From assembly GCA_030825115.1 (NCBI GenBank), contig JAPJQL010000009.1, positions 1-61,592 of the forward strand: DNA of 61,592 nucleotides. Direction: 5' to 3'. This DNA is from Lachnospiraceae bacterium. GTDB taxonomy: Bacteria; Bacillota; Clostridia; Lachnospirales; Lachnospiraceae. Positions within the stretch are counted from its first letter, which is position 1. Every line of letters starts with the position of its first letter. Under the pieces are notes generated by a model. The model did no database searches, was not told the origin of the DNA, and saw only the letters and a program-made list of their open reading frames with translations. A program made the position numbers and the translations under genes. Shown one piece after another: positions 15,797 through 24,374 of the stretch.

Positions 15797-17794
15797 ATGG
15801 GAAAGTATCAGAAACTGGCAGAGGAAATCGTCAGGAATATCGGTGGAAGGGAGAATATCGTAAGCCTGACCCATTGTATCACGCGTCTGCGGTTCAAACT
15901 GAAGGACGAGGGAAAGGCAAAAGATGATGTCCTAAAAGGGATGGACGGCGTTGTCACGGTGATGAAGAGCGGCGGCCAGTATCAGGTGGTGATTGGAAAC
16001 CATGTGCCGGAGGTGTATGCGGACGTGATGGCTCTGACCGGGCTGGACGGTGATGCTGCGGGCGGCGATGCAGGCGGCGATGGCCGTGTGAGAGGCGGCG
16101 CGTCGGGCGGCAGTCCGGCAGAGCATTCGGCAGGGAACGGGGATTCTGGTAAGAATGGAACCCGGGGTAGTTTGTTTAACCGTGCGATTGATGTGATTTC
16201 CGGCATCTTCCAGCCAATCCTTGGGATCATGGCGGCCTGCGGTATGGTAAAGGGTCTAAACGCCCTGTTTGTGGCGATGGGGCTGTATCAGGCTGCAGGG
16301 GGAGGATATCTGGTCTTAAATGCCATCGGCGACGGACTGTTTCATTTTTTGCCTCTGTTTTTGGGATATACGGCGGCAAAGAAGTTTGGGTTAAAACCGA
16401 TGATCGGTCTGGTAGTCGGCGCAATCATGTGTTATCCGTCGATGCAGGGCGGGGCGCTGTCCGCAGGAGGGGAGGCGCTTTATACGCTGTTTGGCGGCTC
16501 GATTTTTGAGTCTCAAGTTTATCTGGAATTTTTTGGGATTCCGGTGATTGCGATGGATTATACAGGAACGGTGATTCCGGTGATCTTTGTGGTCTATTTT
16601 GCATCGCTGTGTGATAAGTTCTTTAGCCGGTTTGTGCCGGATCTGGTGAAGTTTTTCTTCGTGCCGATGCTGACGCTTCTGGTGGCAGTTCCGGTGGGAT
16701 TTATCGTGATCGGACCGCTGGCGGTGTTCGGTTCTGCGGTGATTGCAGAAGCAGTTATGACCGTCCGGAATTTCAGTCCGATGCTGGCCGGAGCAATCGT
16801 GGGGCTGACCTGGCAGATCCTGGTCATCTTCGGGCTTCACTGGGGCTTTATCCCGGTGTATATCAACAATATCATGACGCTTGGCTATGACAACGTGATG
16901 ATGCCGTTTTTTGCCTGTACCTTTGCGACCTCGGCGGCGGTTTTGGCTGTGTTTTTCAAAACGAAGGACAGGAAATTAAAAGAGATGGCGCTTCCGAATT
17001 TTATCTCCGGGATCTTTGGCGTGACGGAACCGGCGATCTATGGAATTACGCTGCCGCTTAAGACACCGTTTATCATCAGCTGTATTGCGGGCTGTATCGG
17101 CGGCGGGTTTTATGGGGCGTTTAATTTCCGGAAGTTTATGATGGGAGGCATGGGGATCTTTGAGTTCCCGGCTATGATTGAGCCGGATGGCAGCATGGGC
17201 AACCTGATCGTAGCGGTGACCGGCGTGGTGATCACGATGGTGATAGCGTTTGTGGCTACGATGGTGTTTTATAAGGATAAGGATGCGGAGAAAAAGGCTG
17301 TGGCTGTGAACCCTGAAGAGAAGGCTGAACCAATGGTCAAAGCGCAGGAGATTGGAAGTCCGATCACAGGAAAGGTATTGAAAATGGAGGATCTTCAGGA
17401 TGCGGCGTTTGCATCCGGGGTTCTTGGGAAAGGGGCGGCAATTCTCCCGGAGGAGGGGAAGGTGTTTGCTCCGGTGAATGGCACGGTGACGGCTTTGTTT
17501 CCGACGCTCCACGCCATTGGAATCGTATCGGAGGAAGGCGCAGAAGTGCTGATCCATATCGGGCTCAATACGGTTCAATTGGAAGGAAGGGGATTTGAAG
17601 CGATGGTGGCCCAGGGCGACCATGTGACGAAAGGGCAGCTGATGATCACCTTCGACCGGGAGATGATGGAAGCGGAAGGATTCTGTATGGAGACTCCGGT
17701 CATCATCACCAATTCGGCGGCATATCTGGATGTTGTGGATGAGAAAACGGAGCGGATTCAGGCCGGGGAGCGGCTGTTGACGGTGATTCAGTAG
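15797..17794 (+). CDS. bglP: Beta-glucoside PTS transporter EIIBCA
   Basis: 665 residues from the ATG at 15797, with GGAGG upstream. EIIB (1-90) has the phospho-Cys27 in LTHCITRLRF. A Gly/Ala/Ser-rich linker at about 85-120 is unusually rich in Gly-Gly-Asp. The EIIC membrane domain (about 125-490) has roughly ten hydrophobic segments. EIIA (about 515-660) has the phospho-His587 in VLIHIGLNTV. It imports and phosphorylates aryl- or diglucosides. Its EIIA domain may also serve the neighbouring TreB, which has none. The family (Glc-type PTS) is certain; the exact beta-glucoside is inferred from the GH1 gene 10 bp downstream. Confidence 0.93.
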   Translation: MGKYQKLAEEIVRNIGGRENIVSLTHCITRLRFKLKDEGKAKDDVLKGMDGVVTVMKSGGQYQVVIGNHVPEVYADVMALTGLDGDAAGGDAGGDGRVRGGASGGSPAEHSAGNGDSGKNGTRGSLFNRAIDVISGIFQPILGIMAACGMVKGLNALFVAMGLYQAAGGGYLVLNAIGDGLFHFLPLFLGYTAAKKFGLKPMIGLVVGAIMCYPSMQGGALSAGGEALYTLFGGSIFESQVYLEFFGIPVIAMDYTGTVIPVIFVVYFASLCDKFFSRFVPDLVKFFFVPMLTLLVAVPVGFIVIGPLAVFGSAVIAEAVMTVRNFSPMLAGAIVGLTWQILVIFGLHWGFIPVYINNIMTLGYDNVMMPFFACTFATSAAVLAVFFKTKDRKLKEMALPNFISGIFGVTEPAIYGITLPLKTPFIISCIAGCIGGGFYGAFNFRKFMMGGMGIFEFPAMIEPDGSMGNLIVAVTGVVITMVIAFVATMVFYKDKDAEKKAVAVNPEEKAEPMVKAQEIGSPITGKVLKMEDLQDAAFASGVLGKGAAILPEEGKVFAPVNGTVTALFPTLHAIGIVSEEGAEVLIHIGLNTVQLEGRGFEAMVAQGDHVTKGQLMITFDREMMEAEGFCMETPVIITNSAAYLDVVDEKTERIQAGERLLTVIQ

Positions 17795-17804
17795 GAGGCG
17801 GGAT

Positions 17805-19238
17805 ATGGCATTTCCAAAAGGATTTTTGTGGGGCGGCGCGACGGCGGCCAACCAGTGCGAGGGCGGATACCGGGAAGGGGGACGCGGGCTTGCAAATGTG
17901 GATGTCTGCCCGGCCGGAATGGACCGCGGGGCGGTGATCACAGGACATAAAAAGATGCTGGATTTTGATGGGGAGCATGATTATCCGGCGAAAGAGGGCG
18001 TGGATCTGTACCACCATTTCCGGGAGGATATCCGGTTGTTTGCCGAGATGGGCTTTCAGGTGTACCGGATGAGCCTGGCATGGACGAGGATCTTCCCGAA
18101 CGGGGACGAGGATGAGCCAAATGAGGAGGGGCTGCGGTTTTATGAAGAGATGTTTCTGGAGTGCAAAAAGCACGGGATTGCACCGCTCGTTACCCTGTCT
18201 CATTTTGACTGCCCGATTGGGCTGATAAAAAAATGCGGTGGCTGGCGGAGCCGGGAGATGATCGGTTATTATCTGAAATTCTGCCGGGTGGTGATGGAGC
18301 GTTACCGGGATTATGTGAAGTACTGGATTACTTTTAATGAGATCAATATGATCTTACATGCTCCGTTTCTGGGGGCGGGCATCTGCTTTGAAGCCGGGGA
18401 GAATGAGGAGCAGGTGAAATATCAGGCGGCGCACCATGAACTGGTCGCAAGCGCCCTGGCGGTCAGGATGGCCCATGAGATCAATCAGGATAACCAGGTG
18501 GGCTGCATGTTTGCGGCGGGGAGCGCCTATCCATATTCATGCAGGCCCGAGGATGTCTGGGAGGCTCTTAGGACGGACCAGGAAAATTACTTTTTTGCGG
18601 ACGTCCAGTCTCGCGGCTATTATCCTGCCTATGCGTCAGTCAGATTGAAGCGGGCGGGGATATACCCTGTTATGGAAGCAGGGGATGAGGAGATCCTTCG
18701 GGAGGGAACGGTGGATTTTATCTCCTTTTCCTACTACAACAGCCGCTGTATCGCCGCGCCTGGCGGGGAACAGGCGGAGGCGGAGGGGAATCTGTTCAAA
18801 TCCGCCAGGAATCCGTACCTGAAGTTCAGTGAATGGGGCTGGCCCATCGACCCGCTCGGATTCAGGATTACGCTGAATCAGGTGTATGACCGTTATCAGA
18901 AACCGCTGTTTGTGGCGGAAAACGGTCTTGGCGCAAAGGATGAGCCGGATGAGGATGGCTATGTGGCAGACGACTACCGGATCGATTATTTAAGGGAACA
19001 TATCCGGGCGATGAAGTCGGCGGTGGAAGAAGATGGCGTGGATGTGATGGGATATGCGTCCTGGGCCCCGCTTGATGTGGTCAGCGCCAGTTCAGGGGAG
19101 ATGAAGAAGCGCTACGGATATATTTATGTGGACCGTGACGATGAGGGGAACGGGACATGGAAGCGGTACCGGAAGAAATCTTTTTACTGGTATCAGCGGG
19201 TGATCGGCTCGCATGGGGAGTGTTTGGAGGATAGATAA
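17805..19238 (+). CDS. bglA: 6-phospho-beta-glucosidase, GH1
   Basis: 477 residues. The GH1 N-terminal signature FLWGGATAANQCEGG is at the start. The acid/base is Glu179 in TFNEIN and the nucleophile Glu372 in VAENGLG. The C-terminal YGYIYVDRDDEGNGTWKRYRKKS contains the Ser/Lys/Tyr loop typical of phospho-sugar-specific members. It cleaves the phosphorylated beta-glucosides delivered by the EIIBCA encoded 10 bp upstream, in the cytosol. It is the last gene of the LicT-controlled operon and is followed by a terminator. Confidence 0.93.
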   Translation: MAFPKGFLWGGATAANQCEGGYREGGRGLANVDVCPAGMDRGAVITGHKKMLDFDGEHDYPAKEGVDLYHHFREDIRLFAEMGFQVYRMSLAWTRIFPNGDEDEPNEEGLRFYEEMFLECKKHGIAPLVTLSHFDCPIGLIKKCGGWRSREMIGYYLKFCRVVMERYRDYVKYWITFNEINMILHAPFLGAGICFEAGENEEQVKYQAAHHELVASALAVRMAHEINQDNQVGCMFAAGSAYPYSCRPEDVWEALRTDQENYFFADVQSRGYYPAYASVRLKRAGIYPVMEAGDEEILREGTVDFISFSYYNSRCIAAPGGEQAEAEGNLFKSARNPYLKFSEWGWPIDPLGFRITLNQVYDRYQKPLFVAENGLGAKDEPDEDGYVADDYRIDYLREHIRAMKSAVEEDGVDVMGYASWAPLDVVSASSGEMKKRYGYIYVDRDDEGNGTWKRYRKKSFYWYQRVIGSHGECLEDR

Positions 19239-19242
19239 TGAG

Positions 19243-19282
19243 AAATACCGCAGACTTCGGGAGATGGAGCTGCGGTATTTTT
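19243..19282 (+). terminator. Intrinsic terminator after the GH1 gene
   Basis: An 11-bp perfect stem AAATACCGCAG/CTGCGGTATTT with a 16-nt loop and a short T tail. It insulates the beta-glucoside module from treB-treC. Confidence 0.85.
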
Positions 19283-19297
19283 AGTTATAAAACCCCC

Positions 19298-19348
19298 TTG
19301 ACAAATAGATACGTACATGATATAAATAAAACATAACATATACGTATA
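19298..19348 (+). promoter_or_regulatory. treB promoter with two TACGTA operators
   Basis: TTGACA (19298-19303), a 17-bp spacer and TATAAA (19321-19326) form a near-consensus promoter. One TACGTA (19310-19315) lies inside the spacer. A second, in the 10-bp palindrome TATACGTATA (19339-19348), is downstream, 31 bp away (about three helical turns). The same core occurs in the treR promoter spacer. Confidence 0.8.
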
Positions 19349-19399
19349 AGATATAAAGTAAACACAAACAAGTTATGACAAGAAAACAGGAGGATTATC

Positions 19400-20833
19400 A
19401 TGGGGACATTTAAGGCGGATGCCACACGGCTTTTGGAACTGGCAGGCGGGAAGGAAAATATCGTTTCGTTCACCCACTGTGCGACCAGAATGCGCTTTGT
19501 GCTGGCGGATGATGCAAAGGCGGATGTCAAGGGGATTGAGGAACTGGAAAGCGTCAAGGGTACTTTTACCCAGGGCGGTCAGTTTCAGGTGATCATCGGG
19601 AATAAGGTCAGCGCATTTTATGATGATTTTGCAGAAGTGAGCGGGATGGAGGGAGTCAGCAAGGCCGAGGTGAAGCAGGAGGCAAAGGGGAATATGAGCC
19701 TGCTCCAGCGGGCGCTGGCAAACCTGGCGGAGATTTTTGCACCGATCATCCCGGCGATCATCGTCGGGGGTCTGATCCTCGGTTTCCGCAATGTGATCGG
19801 AGATATCAAGCTGTTGGAGAATGGAACCCGGGCGATCACCGAGGTATATCCGTTCTGGAACGGGGTACATTCGTTTCTGTGGCTGATTGGCGAGGCAATC
19901 TTTGTGTTCCTTCCGGTGTCGATCACCTATTCGGTTTGCAGGAAGATGAATTCCGACCCGGTGCTGGGAATCGTGCTGGGGGTTACGCTGGTGTCTCCGC
20001 AGCTGATGTCGGCCAGTGATTTCGTGGCGGCGGTGAGCAGCGGGGAAGCGGTTCGGGCGTGGGATTTTGGGGCGTTTCAGATCAATATGGTCGGATATCA
20101 GTCCCAGGTGATCCCGGCAATCCTGGTGGGGATCGTATTCTCCGTAATCTACCGGTTCCTGAAAAAGAGAGTGCCGGAGATGATTTCCATGATTGTAGTT
20201 CCGTTTTTCTCCCTGGTTCCGGCAGTGCTGCTGGCCCATACGGTGATCGGACCGTTTGGCCGTTCTCTGGGGGACGGGCTGGCTTCGATTGTCATGGCAG
20301 GCTTTAATTCATCTGTCTCCTGGCTGTTCAGCGGGCTCTACGGGCTGGTGTATCCGCTGCTTGTCATCACCGGCCTGCATCATGCCATGCTCCCGGTTGA
20401 TCTGCAGACTGTGGCTGCAGTAGGCGGCATCTATACCTTTCCGGTCATCGCGCTGAGCAATGTGGCGCAGGCGGCGGCCGTCGTGGGCGTGGTACTTCTG
20501 CACAGGAATGACGCAAAGGTAAAAGAGATTGGCGTTCCGTCCTTTATCTCCGGCTTTTTAGGGGTTACGGAACCTGCCATGTTTGGCGTAAATTTAAAAT
20601 ATCTCTATCCGTTTGTGGGCGCGATGCTGGCAAGCGGCGTGTGCAGCACGATCTCCCGCCTGATCGGCGTGATCGCCAACAGCGTAGGCGTCGGCGGACT
20701 TCCGGCCTTCCTTTCCATGAGAGGGGAGTATATGCTGATATTTATTGGACTTCTGGCGCTGGATGTGGCGCTTGCAATCCTGTTTACCATGGGGTTATCG
20801 AAGACGAAGCTGAACAGCGGCAGGAGAGCGTGA
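19400..20833 (+). CDS. treB: Trehalose PTS transporter EIIBC
   Basis: 477 residues, with ACAGGAGG upstream of the ATG. EIIB (1-90) has phospho-Cys27 in FTHCATRMRF. EIIC (about 105-470) shares long motifs with E. coli TreB, such as LGFRNVIGD, LWLIGEAIF, GVTLVSPQLM, GVTEPAMFGVNLKY and NSVGVGGLP. There is no EIIA domain, so phosphate must come from another Glc-type EIIA, for example the one in the neighbouring EIIBCA. It imports trehalose as trehalose-6-phosphate. It is followed 60 bp later by treC. Confidence 0.92.
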   Translation: MGTFKADATRLLELAGGKENIVSFTHCATRMRFVLADDAKADVKGIEELESVKGTFTQGGQFQVIIGNKVSAFYDDFAEVSGMEGVSKAEVKQEAKGNMSLLQRALANLAEIFAPIIPAIIVGGLILGFRNVIGDIKLLENGTRAITEVYPFWNGVHSFLWLIGEAIFVFLPVSITYSVCRKMNSDPVLGIVLGVTLVSPQLMSASDFVAAVSSGEAVRAWDFGAFQINMVGYQSQVIPAILVGIVFSVIYRFLKKRVPEMISMIVVPFFSLVPAVLLAHTVIGPFGRSLGDGLASIVMAGFNSSVSWLFSGLYGLVYPLLVITGLHHAMLPVDLQTVAAVGGIYTFPVIALSNVAQAAAVVGVVLLHRNDAKVKEIGVPSFISGFLGVTEPAMFGVNLKYLYPFVGAMLASGVCSTISRLIGVIANSVGVGGLPAFLSMRGEYMLIFIGLLALDVALAILFTMGLSKTKLNSGRRA

Positions 20834-20893
20834 CGGATCATGGAGGCGAAAGCAGGCAGGAATGGAAAGCCAGATGGAGAGAGGAGCAGTGCA

Positions 20894-22531
20894 ATGATTA
20901 GTTTGTCAGATAAAGTGGTTTACCAGATCTATCCGAAGTCTTTTCAGGATACCAATGGGGACGGATTCGGAGATCTGAGGGGCGTGATAGAGCGCCTGGA
21001 TTATTTGCAGGAGCTGGGGGTGGATTATCTCTGGATTACGCCGTTTTTCACCTCCCCACAGAATGATAACGGATATGATATCGCGGATTACAGGCAGATT
21101 GACCCGCGGTATGGCACGATGGAAGATTTTGAAGAACTGGTGGAGGAAGCGAAAAAGCGGGGGATGTACCTGATGATGGACATGGTGTTAAACCATACCT
21201 CCACGCAGCATGAGTGGTTTCAGAAGGCATTGAGGGGAGATCCGAAATACCGCGATTACTATATCTTTAAAAAAGGGAAAAACGGGCTGCCGCCGACAAA
21301 CTGGGTGTCGAAATTCGGCGGGAATGCCTGGAGCTATCTGCCGGAGACGGATGAGTATTATCTCCATCTGTTCCATGTGACCCAGGCGGATTTGAACTGG
21401 GAGAATCCTGAGGTCCGTCAGGAGCTGTATGATGCGGTGAACTTCTGGCTGGAAAAAGGGGTGAAGGGACTGCGCTTTGATGTGGTGAACCTGGTGTCGA
21501 AGCCGGATGTATATGAGGATGACTTAGAAGGCGACGGCCATCGGTTCTATACGGACGGCCCGAAGATCCACCAGTATTTGCAGGAACTGAACGAGAATAC
21601 ATTTGGAAAATACGACGATGTAGTGACTGTGGGGGAGATGTCTTCCACGACACTTGAAAACAGCATCCGTTACTCTCACCCGGATTCCCATGAACTTTCG
21701 ATGATATTCAGTTTCCATCACCTGAAAGTGGATTATCCGTCGGGGAATAAGTGGGAAGTGGAGCCGTTCCGTTTCCACGATTTGAAAAACCATCTGTTTC
21801 GCTGGCAGGAGGAGATGGAGCGGGGCGGCGGCTGGAATGCGTTGTTTTGGTGCAACCATGACCAGCCCCGGATCGTGACCCGGATCGGAGATGACGGAAA
21901 GTACAGGAAGGAGTCGGCAAAGTGCCTTGCGACGGCAATCCACGGGCTGCGGGGGACGCCTTATATTTATCAGGGCGAGGAAATCGGGATGACCAATGCG
22001 GGGTTTTCTTCGATCGAGGAGTACCGGGACATTGAAAGCCTGAACTACTATACGATCCTGAAGCAGAAAGGAAAGACGGAAGAGGAGGTCATGAAGATAC
22101 TCGGAGCGAAGTCCAGGGATAATTCCAGGACTCCGATGCAGTGGGATGACAGTGCGTTTGCAGGATTCAGTACCACAGAGCCCTGGATTCCGGTCTGCAG
22201 CCGGTATCCTGAGATCAATACGTTAGACAGGGATGAGGAGGATTCCATCTTCCGGTATTATCGGGAACTGGTTCGGCTTCGCAAGGAGCTTCCCGTAATC
22301 CAGGACGGCACGGTGATTCCGTTGCTGAGGGAGGACGACAGGATCCTTGCCTATGAGAGAAAGCTGGGAGATCAGGAACTGTATGTATTCTGTAACTTTT
22401 TTGAAGAGGAGACGGTTGTTCCGTTTGATGTGCCAGAAGGGTGCAGATGTATTCTTTCCAATTACGGGGACGAAGTGATGTCGGGAGAAGTACGGCTGCG
22501 GGCTTATGAGGCTGTGATGTTTTTGAGATAA
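20894..22531 (+). CDS. treC: Trehalose-6-phosphate hydrolase, GH13
   Basis: 545 residues from the ATG at 20894, with GAGAGGAG upstream. This GH13 alpha-amylase barrel has nucleophile Asp196 (LRFDVVNL), acid/base Glu248 (VGEMSS) and stabiliser Asp323 (NHDQPR). DGRRFYTDGP-like and ELSMIFSFHHLKVDYP segments closely match E. coli TreC rather than oligo-1,6-glucosidases. It splits trehalose-6-phosphate into glucose and glucose-6-phosphate in the cytosol. It is the last gene of the trehalose operon. Confidence 0.92.
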   Translation: MISLSDKVVYQIYPKSFQDTNGDGFGDLRGVIERLDYLQELGVDYLWITPFFTSPQNDNGYDIADYRQIDPRYGTMEDFEELVEEAKKRGMYLMMDMVLNHTSTQHEWFQKALRGDPKYRDYYIFKKGKNGLPPTNWVSKFGGNAWSYLPETDEYYLHLFHVTQADLNWENPEVRQELYDAVNFWLEKGVKGLRFDVVNLVSKPDVYEDDLEGDGHRFYTDGPKIHQYLQELNENTFGKYDDVVTVGEMSSTTLENSIRYSHPDSHELSMIFSFHHLKVDYPSGNKWEVEPFRFHDLKNHLFRWQEEMERGGGWNALFWCNHDQPRIVTRIGDDGKYRKESAKCLATAIHGLRGTPYIYQGEEIGMTNAGFSSIEEYRDIESLNYYTILKQKGKTEEEVMKILGAKSRDNSRTPMQWDDSAFAGFSTTEPWIPVCSRYPEINTLDRDEEDSIFRYYRELVRLRKELPVIQDGTVIPLLREDDRILAYERKLGDQELYVFCNFFEEETVVPFDVPEGCRCILSNYGDEVMSGEVRLRAYEAVMFLR

Positions 22532-22538
22532 AGGATAG

Positions 22539-22571
22539 CCGGGGCGGTCTATGTCAGACCGTCCCGGTTTT
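22539..22571. terminator. Bidirectional terminator between treC and the convergent kinase gene
   Basis: A 12-bp stem CCGGGGCGGTCT/AGACCGTCCCGG (one wobble pair) followed by TTTT. It overlaps the last codons of the minus-strand histidine kinase. Confidence 0.82.
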
Positions 22572-24372
22572 GTGCGGTAACAGTATCAGGAATCGTGATG
22601 ATCACGCTGTTCTTTAAATAAGGGATGCTGGTAAAAGCCATATCGGCAGCCTCGCCGTAACAGGTTTTCAGCCGTTTGTAGATATTGCAAAGCCCGAAGT
22701 GCGTGTTCTCCCCGGAGTCCGTCCCGTGTATGCAGGCATTGACCTTTTCCAGGTCGATGCCTTTTCCATTATCTGATACTTCAATCACGATGGTGGAATG
22801 ATCCGTCGGCGAAATACATATCGTAATCTGGGGCAAAACCGGCATATTTCCCGTTATCTGGCTGCTGAATCCATGTTTCATGCAGTTCTCAGCCAGCGGC
22901 TGGAGGATGGCTTTCAAAACCTTGCAGTCGCGTAATTCAGGGGCTAACTGACAGGTGAAACGGATGCCGGAATCAGAATGGCGGTTCATGATTTCCATGT
23001 AGGCGGTTACGTGATCGACTTCCTTTTGAAACGGGATCATGGTACTTCCCACGCTCAGGGTGATTCTCAGATACCGTCCGAGGCTTTCTAACATGGCGGC
23101 GGCTGTCCTGGTGTTCTCATTCAGGATTTGGAAATGGATACATTCCAGGGTATTGTACAGAAAATGGGGATTGATCTGTTCCGACATCATCTGTATCTCG
23201 GCCCTTGCCTTTTTCTTCTCCTCTTCTTTGATCTGTTCTAACTGCAGTTGGATCGTATCGTACATCTGGTTGAGCTGGCGTCCTAAAAGGCTGATTTCAT
23301 CCGTATTGGGGAACTCTTCCGGTTCCTCGTAAGTCTGGCCGTTGATCTTCTCGATAATCCCCGACACGGTTTTTATTTTCCTGGTTAGGAAGTGGGAGAG
23401 GACAATCGCCAGCAGGCAGGACAGGCATGTGCAGATCAGCCATACGCCGGAAAAGAAATTCCTCAATTCCCTGATGTCTCCGGTCAGGGCGCTTTTTTTT
23501 GTCATGTGGACAATCCTTAAGTTGCAGAAATTGACCTGGCTGGCAGTCAGGAACAGGCCGTCCCCGGTAAGCGGCAGTTCATCCTGCCTCAGGTTTTCTG
23601 CACTGGACACCCAGTCCAGTACATTCGGAAGAAAGGCTTCGGGACATTCTTCCTGGGAGATATTGATGGGATATCCGGTTTCATCGGCCAGGTACATTTG
23701 GTAGGTATATCCGTTGGACATCTGTCTGAAATATGCCTGGATCTGGGCAGCGTTCAGGAACACGATATAGCGGGCAGGGCAGGTTTCAGGGCTGTCCTGA
23801 TAGGAGACGGATCGTTCCTGGGTGCTTCTGGCCGCCGAGTATACCGGAAAGACCATCGGAATCATCTGCCCTCTCTGGGAACGGAAATCAGAGCGGACAG
23901 GGAGGATTGTGATTCGGCTTAAGTCCCAGATGTTTTCCGGGAACATCTCCTTCATAGCGGTTCCCGGACCGATGGTATTCTGGCTGAGGAAGGTCCCGTC
24001 TTCCCCATAAAGGGCGAGTCCGCCGACGATATCATAACTTTGGATGAAGGTTGCAAATTCATCGCTTATGCTGGAAAAGTAAGCCGAATACCCGGAAAAC
24101 TGCCTGTGGTTAATCTCATAGATCATATCGGGAAAAGGGGTCTTCAGCAGCATGAGGTTGGAACCGGCGGCAACGGCATTCAACTGGTCGGACATGGAGC
24201 CTGCCGCCATTACCGTAGAGGTCTCCGCTTTCGTCAGGACTTCCCTGATATTCCTTTTATAAAAATAGGAATACGATAACTGGCTGATCCACAACAAGGC
24301 CATGGTGGTGATCCCTATCGTGCCGATAAGCAATTTATAACGGAATTTTAAATTTGCAAACCAGTTCTTCAT
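22549..24372 (-). CDS. Sensor histidine kinase, YesM-like
   Basis: 607 residues from the ATG at 24372, two bases after the response-regulator stop, with AGAGAGG upstream. TM1 is at about 12-35, an extracellular sensor domain at 36-300, TM2 at about 305-325, then HAMP. The phospho-acceptor segment is EQINPHFLYNTLE, and the ATPase domain has LAENCMKHGF and DNGKGIDLE. It is cotranscribed with the AraC-type response regulator and divergent from the GH28/ABC-transporter operon. It likely senses a pectin-derived oligosaccharide and switches that operon on. Confidence 0.92.
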   Translation of the reverse strand: MKNWFANLKFRYKLLIGTIGITTMALLWISQLSYSYFYKRNIREVLTKAETSTVMAAGSMSDQLNAVAAGSNLMLLKTPFPDMIYEINHRQFSGYSAYFSSISDEFATFIQSYDIVGGLALYGEDGTFLSQNTIGPGTAMKEMFPENIWDLSRITILPVRSDFRSQRGQMIPMVFPVYSAARSTQERSVSYQDSPETCPARYIVFLNAAQIQAYFRQMSNGYTYQMYLADETGYPINISQEECPEAFLPNVLDWVSSAENLRQDELPLTGDGLFLTASQVNFCNLRIVHMTKKSALTGDIRELRNFFSGVWLICTCLSCLLAIVLSHFLTRKIKTVSGIIEKINGQTYEEPEEFPNTDEISLLGRQLNQMYDTIQLQLEQIKEEEKKKARAEIQMMSEQINPHFLYNTLECIHFQILNENTRTAAAMLESLGRYLRITLSVGSTMIPFQKEVDHVTAYMEIMNRHSDSGIRFTCQLAPELRDCKVLKAILQPLAENCMKHGFSSQITGNMPVLPQITICISPTDHSTIVIEVSDNGKGIDLEKVNACIHGTDSGENTHFGLCNIYKRLKTCYGEAADMAFTSIPYLKNSVIITIPDTVTAQNRDGLT

Positions 24373-24374
24373 TG

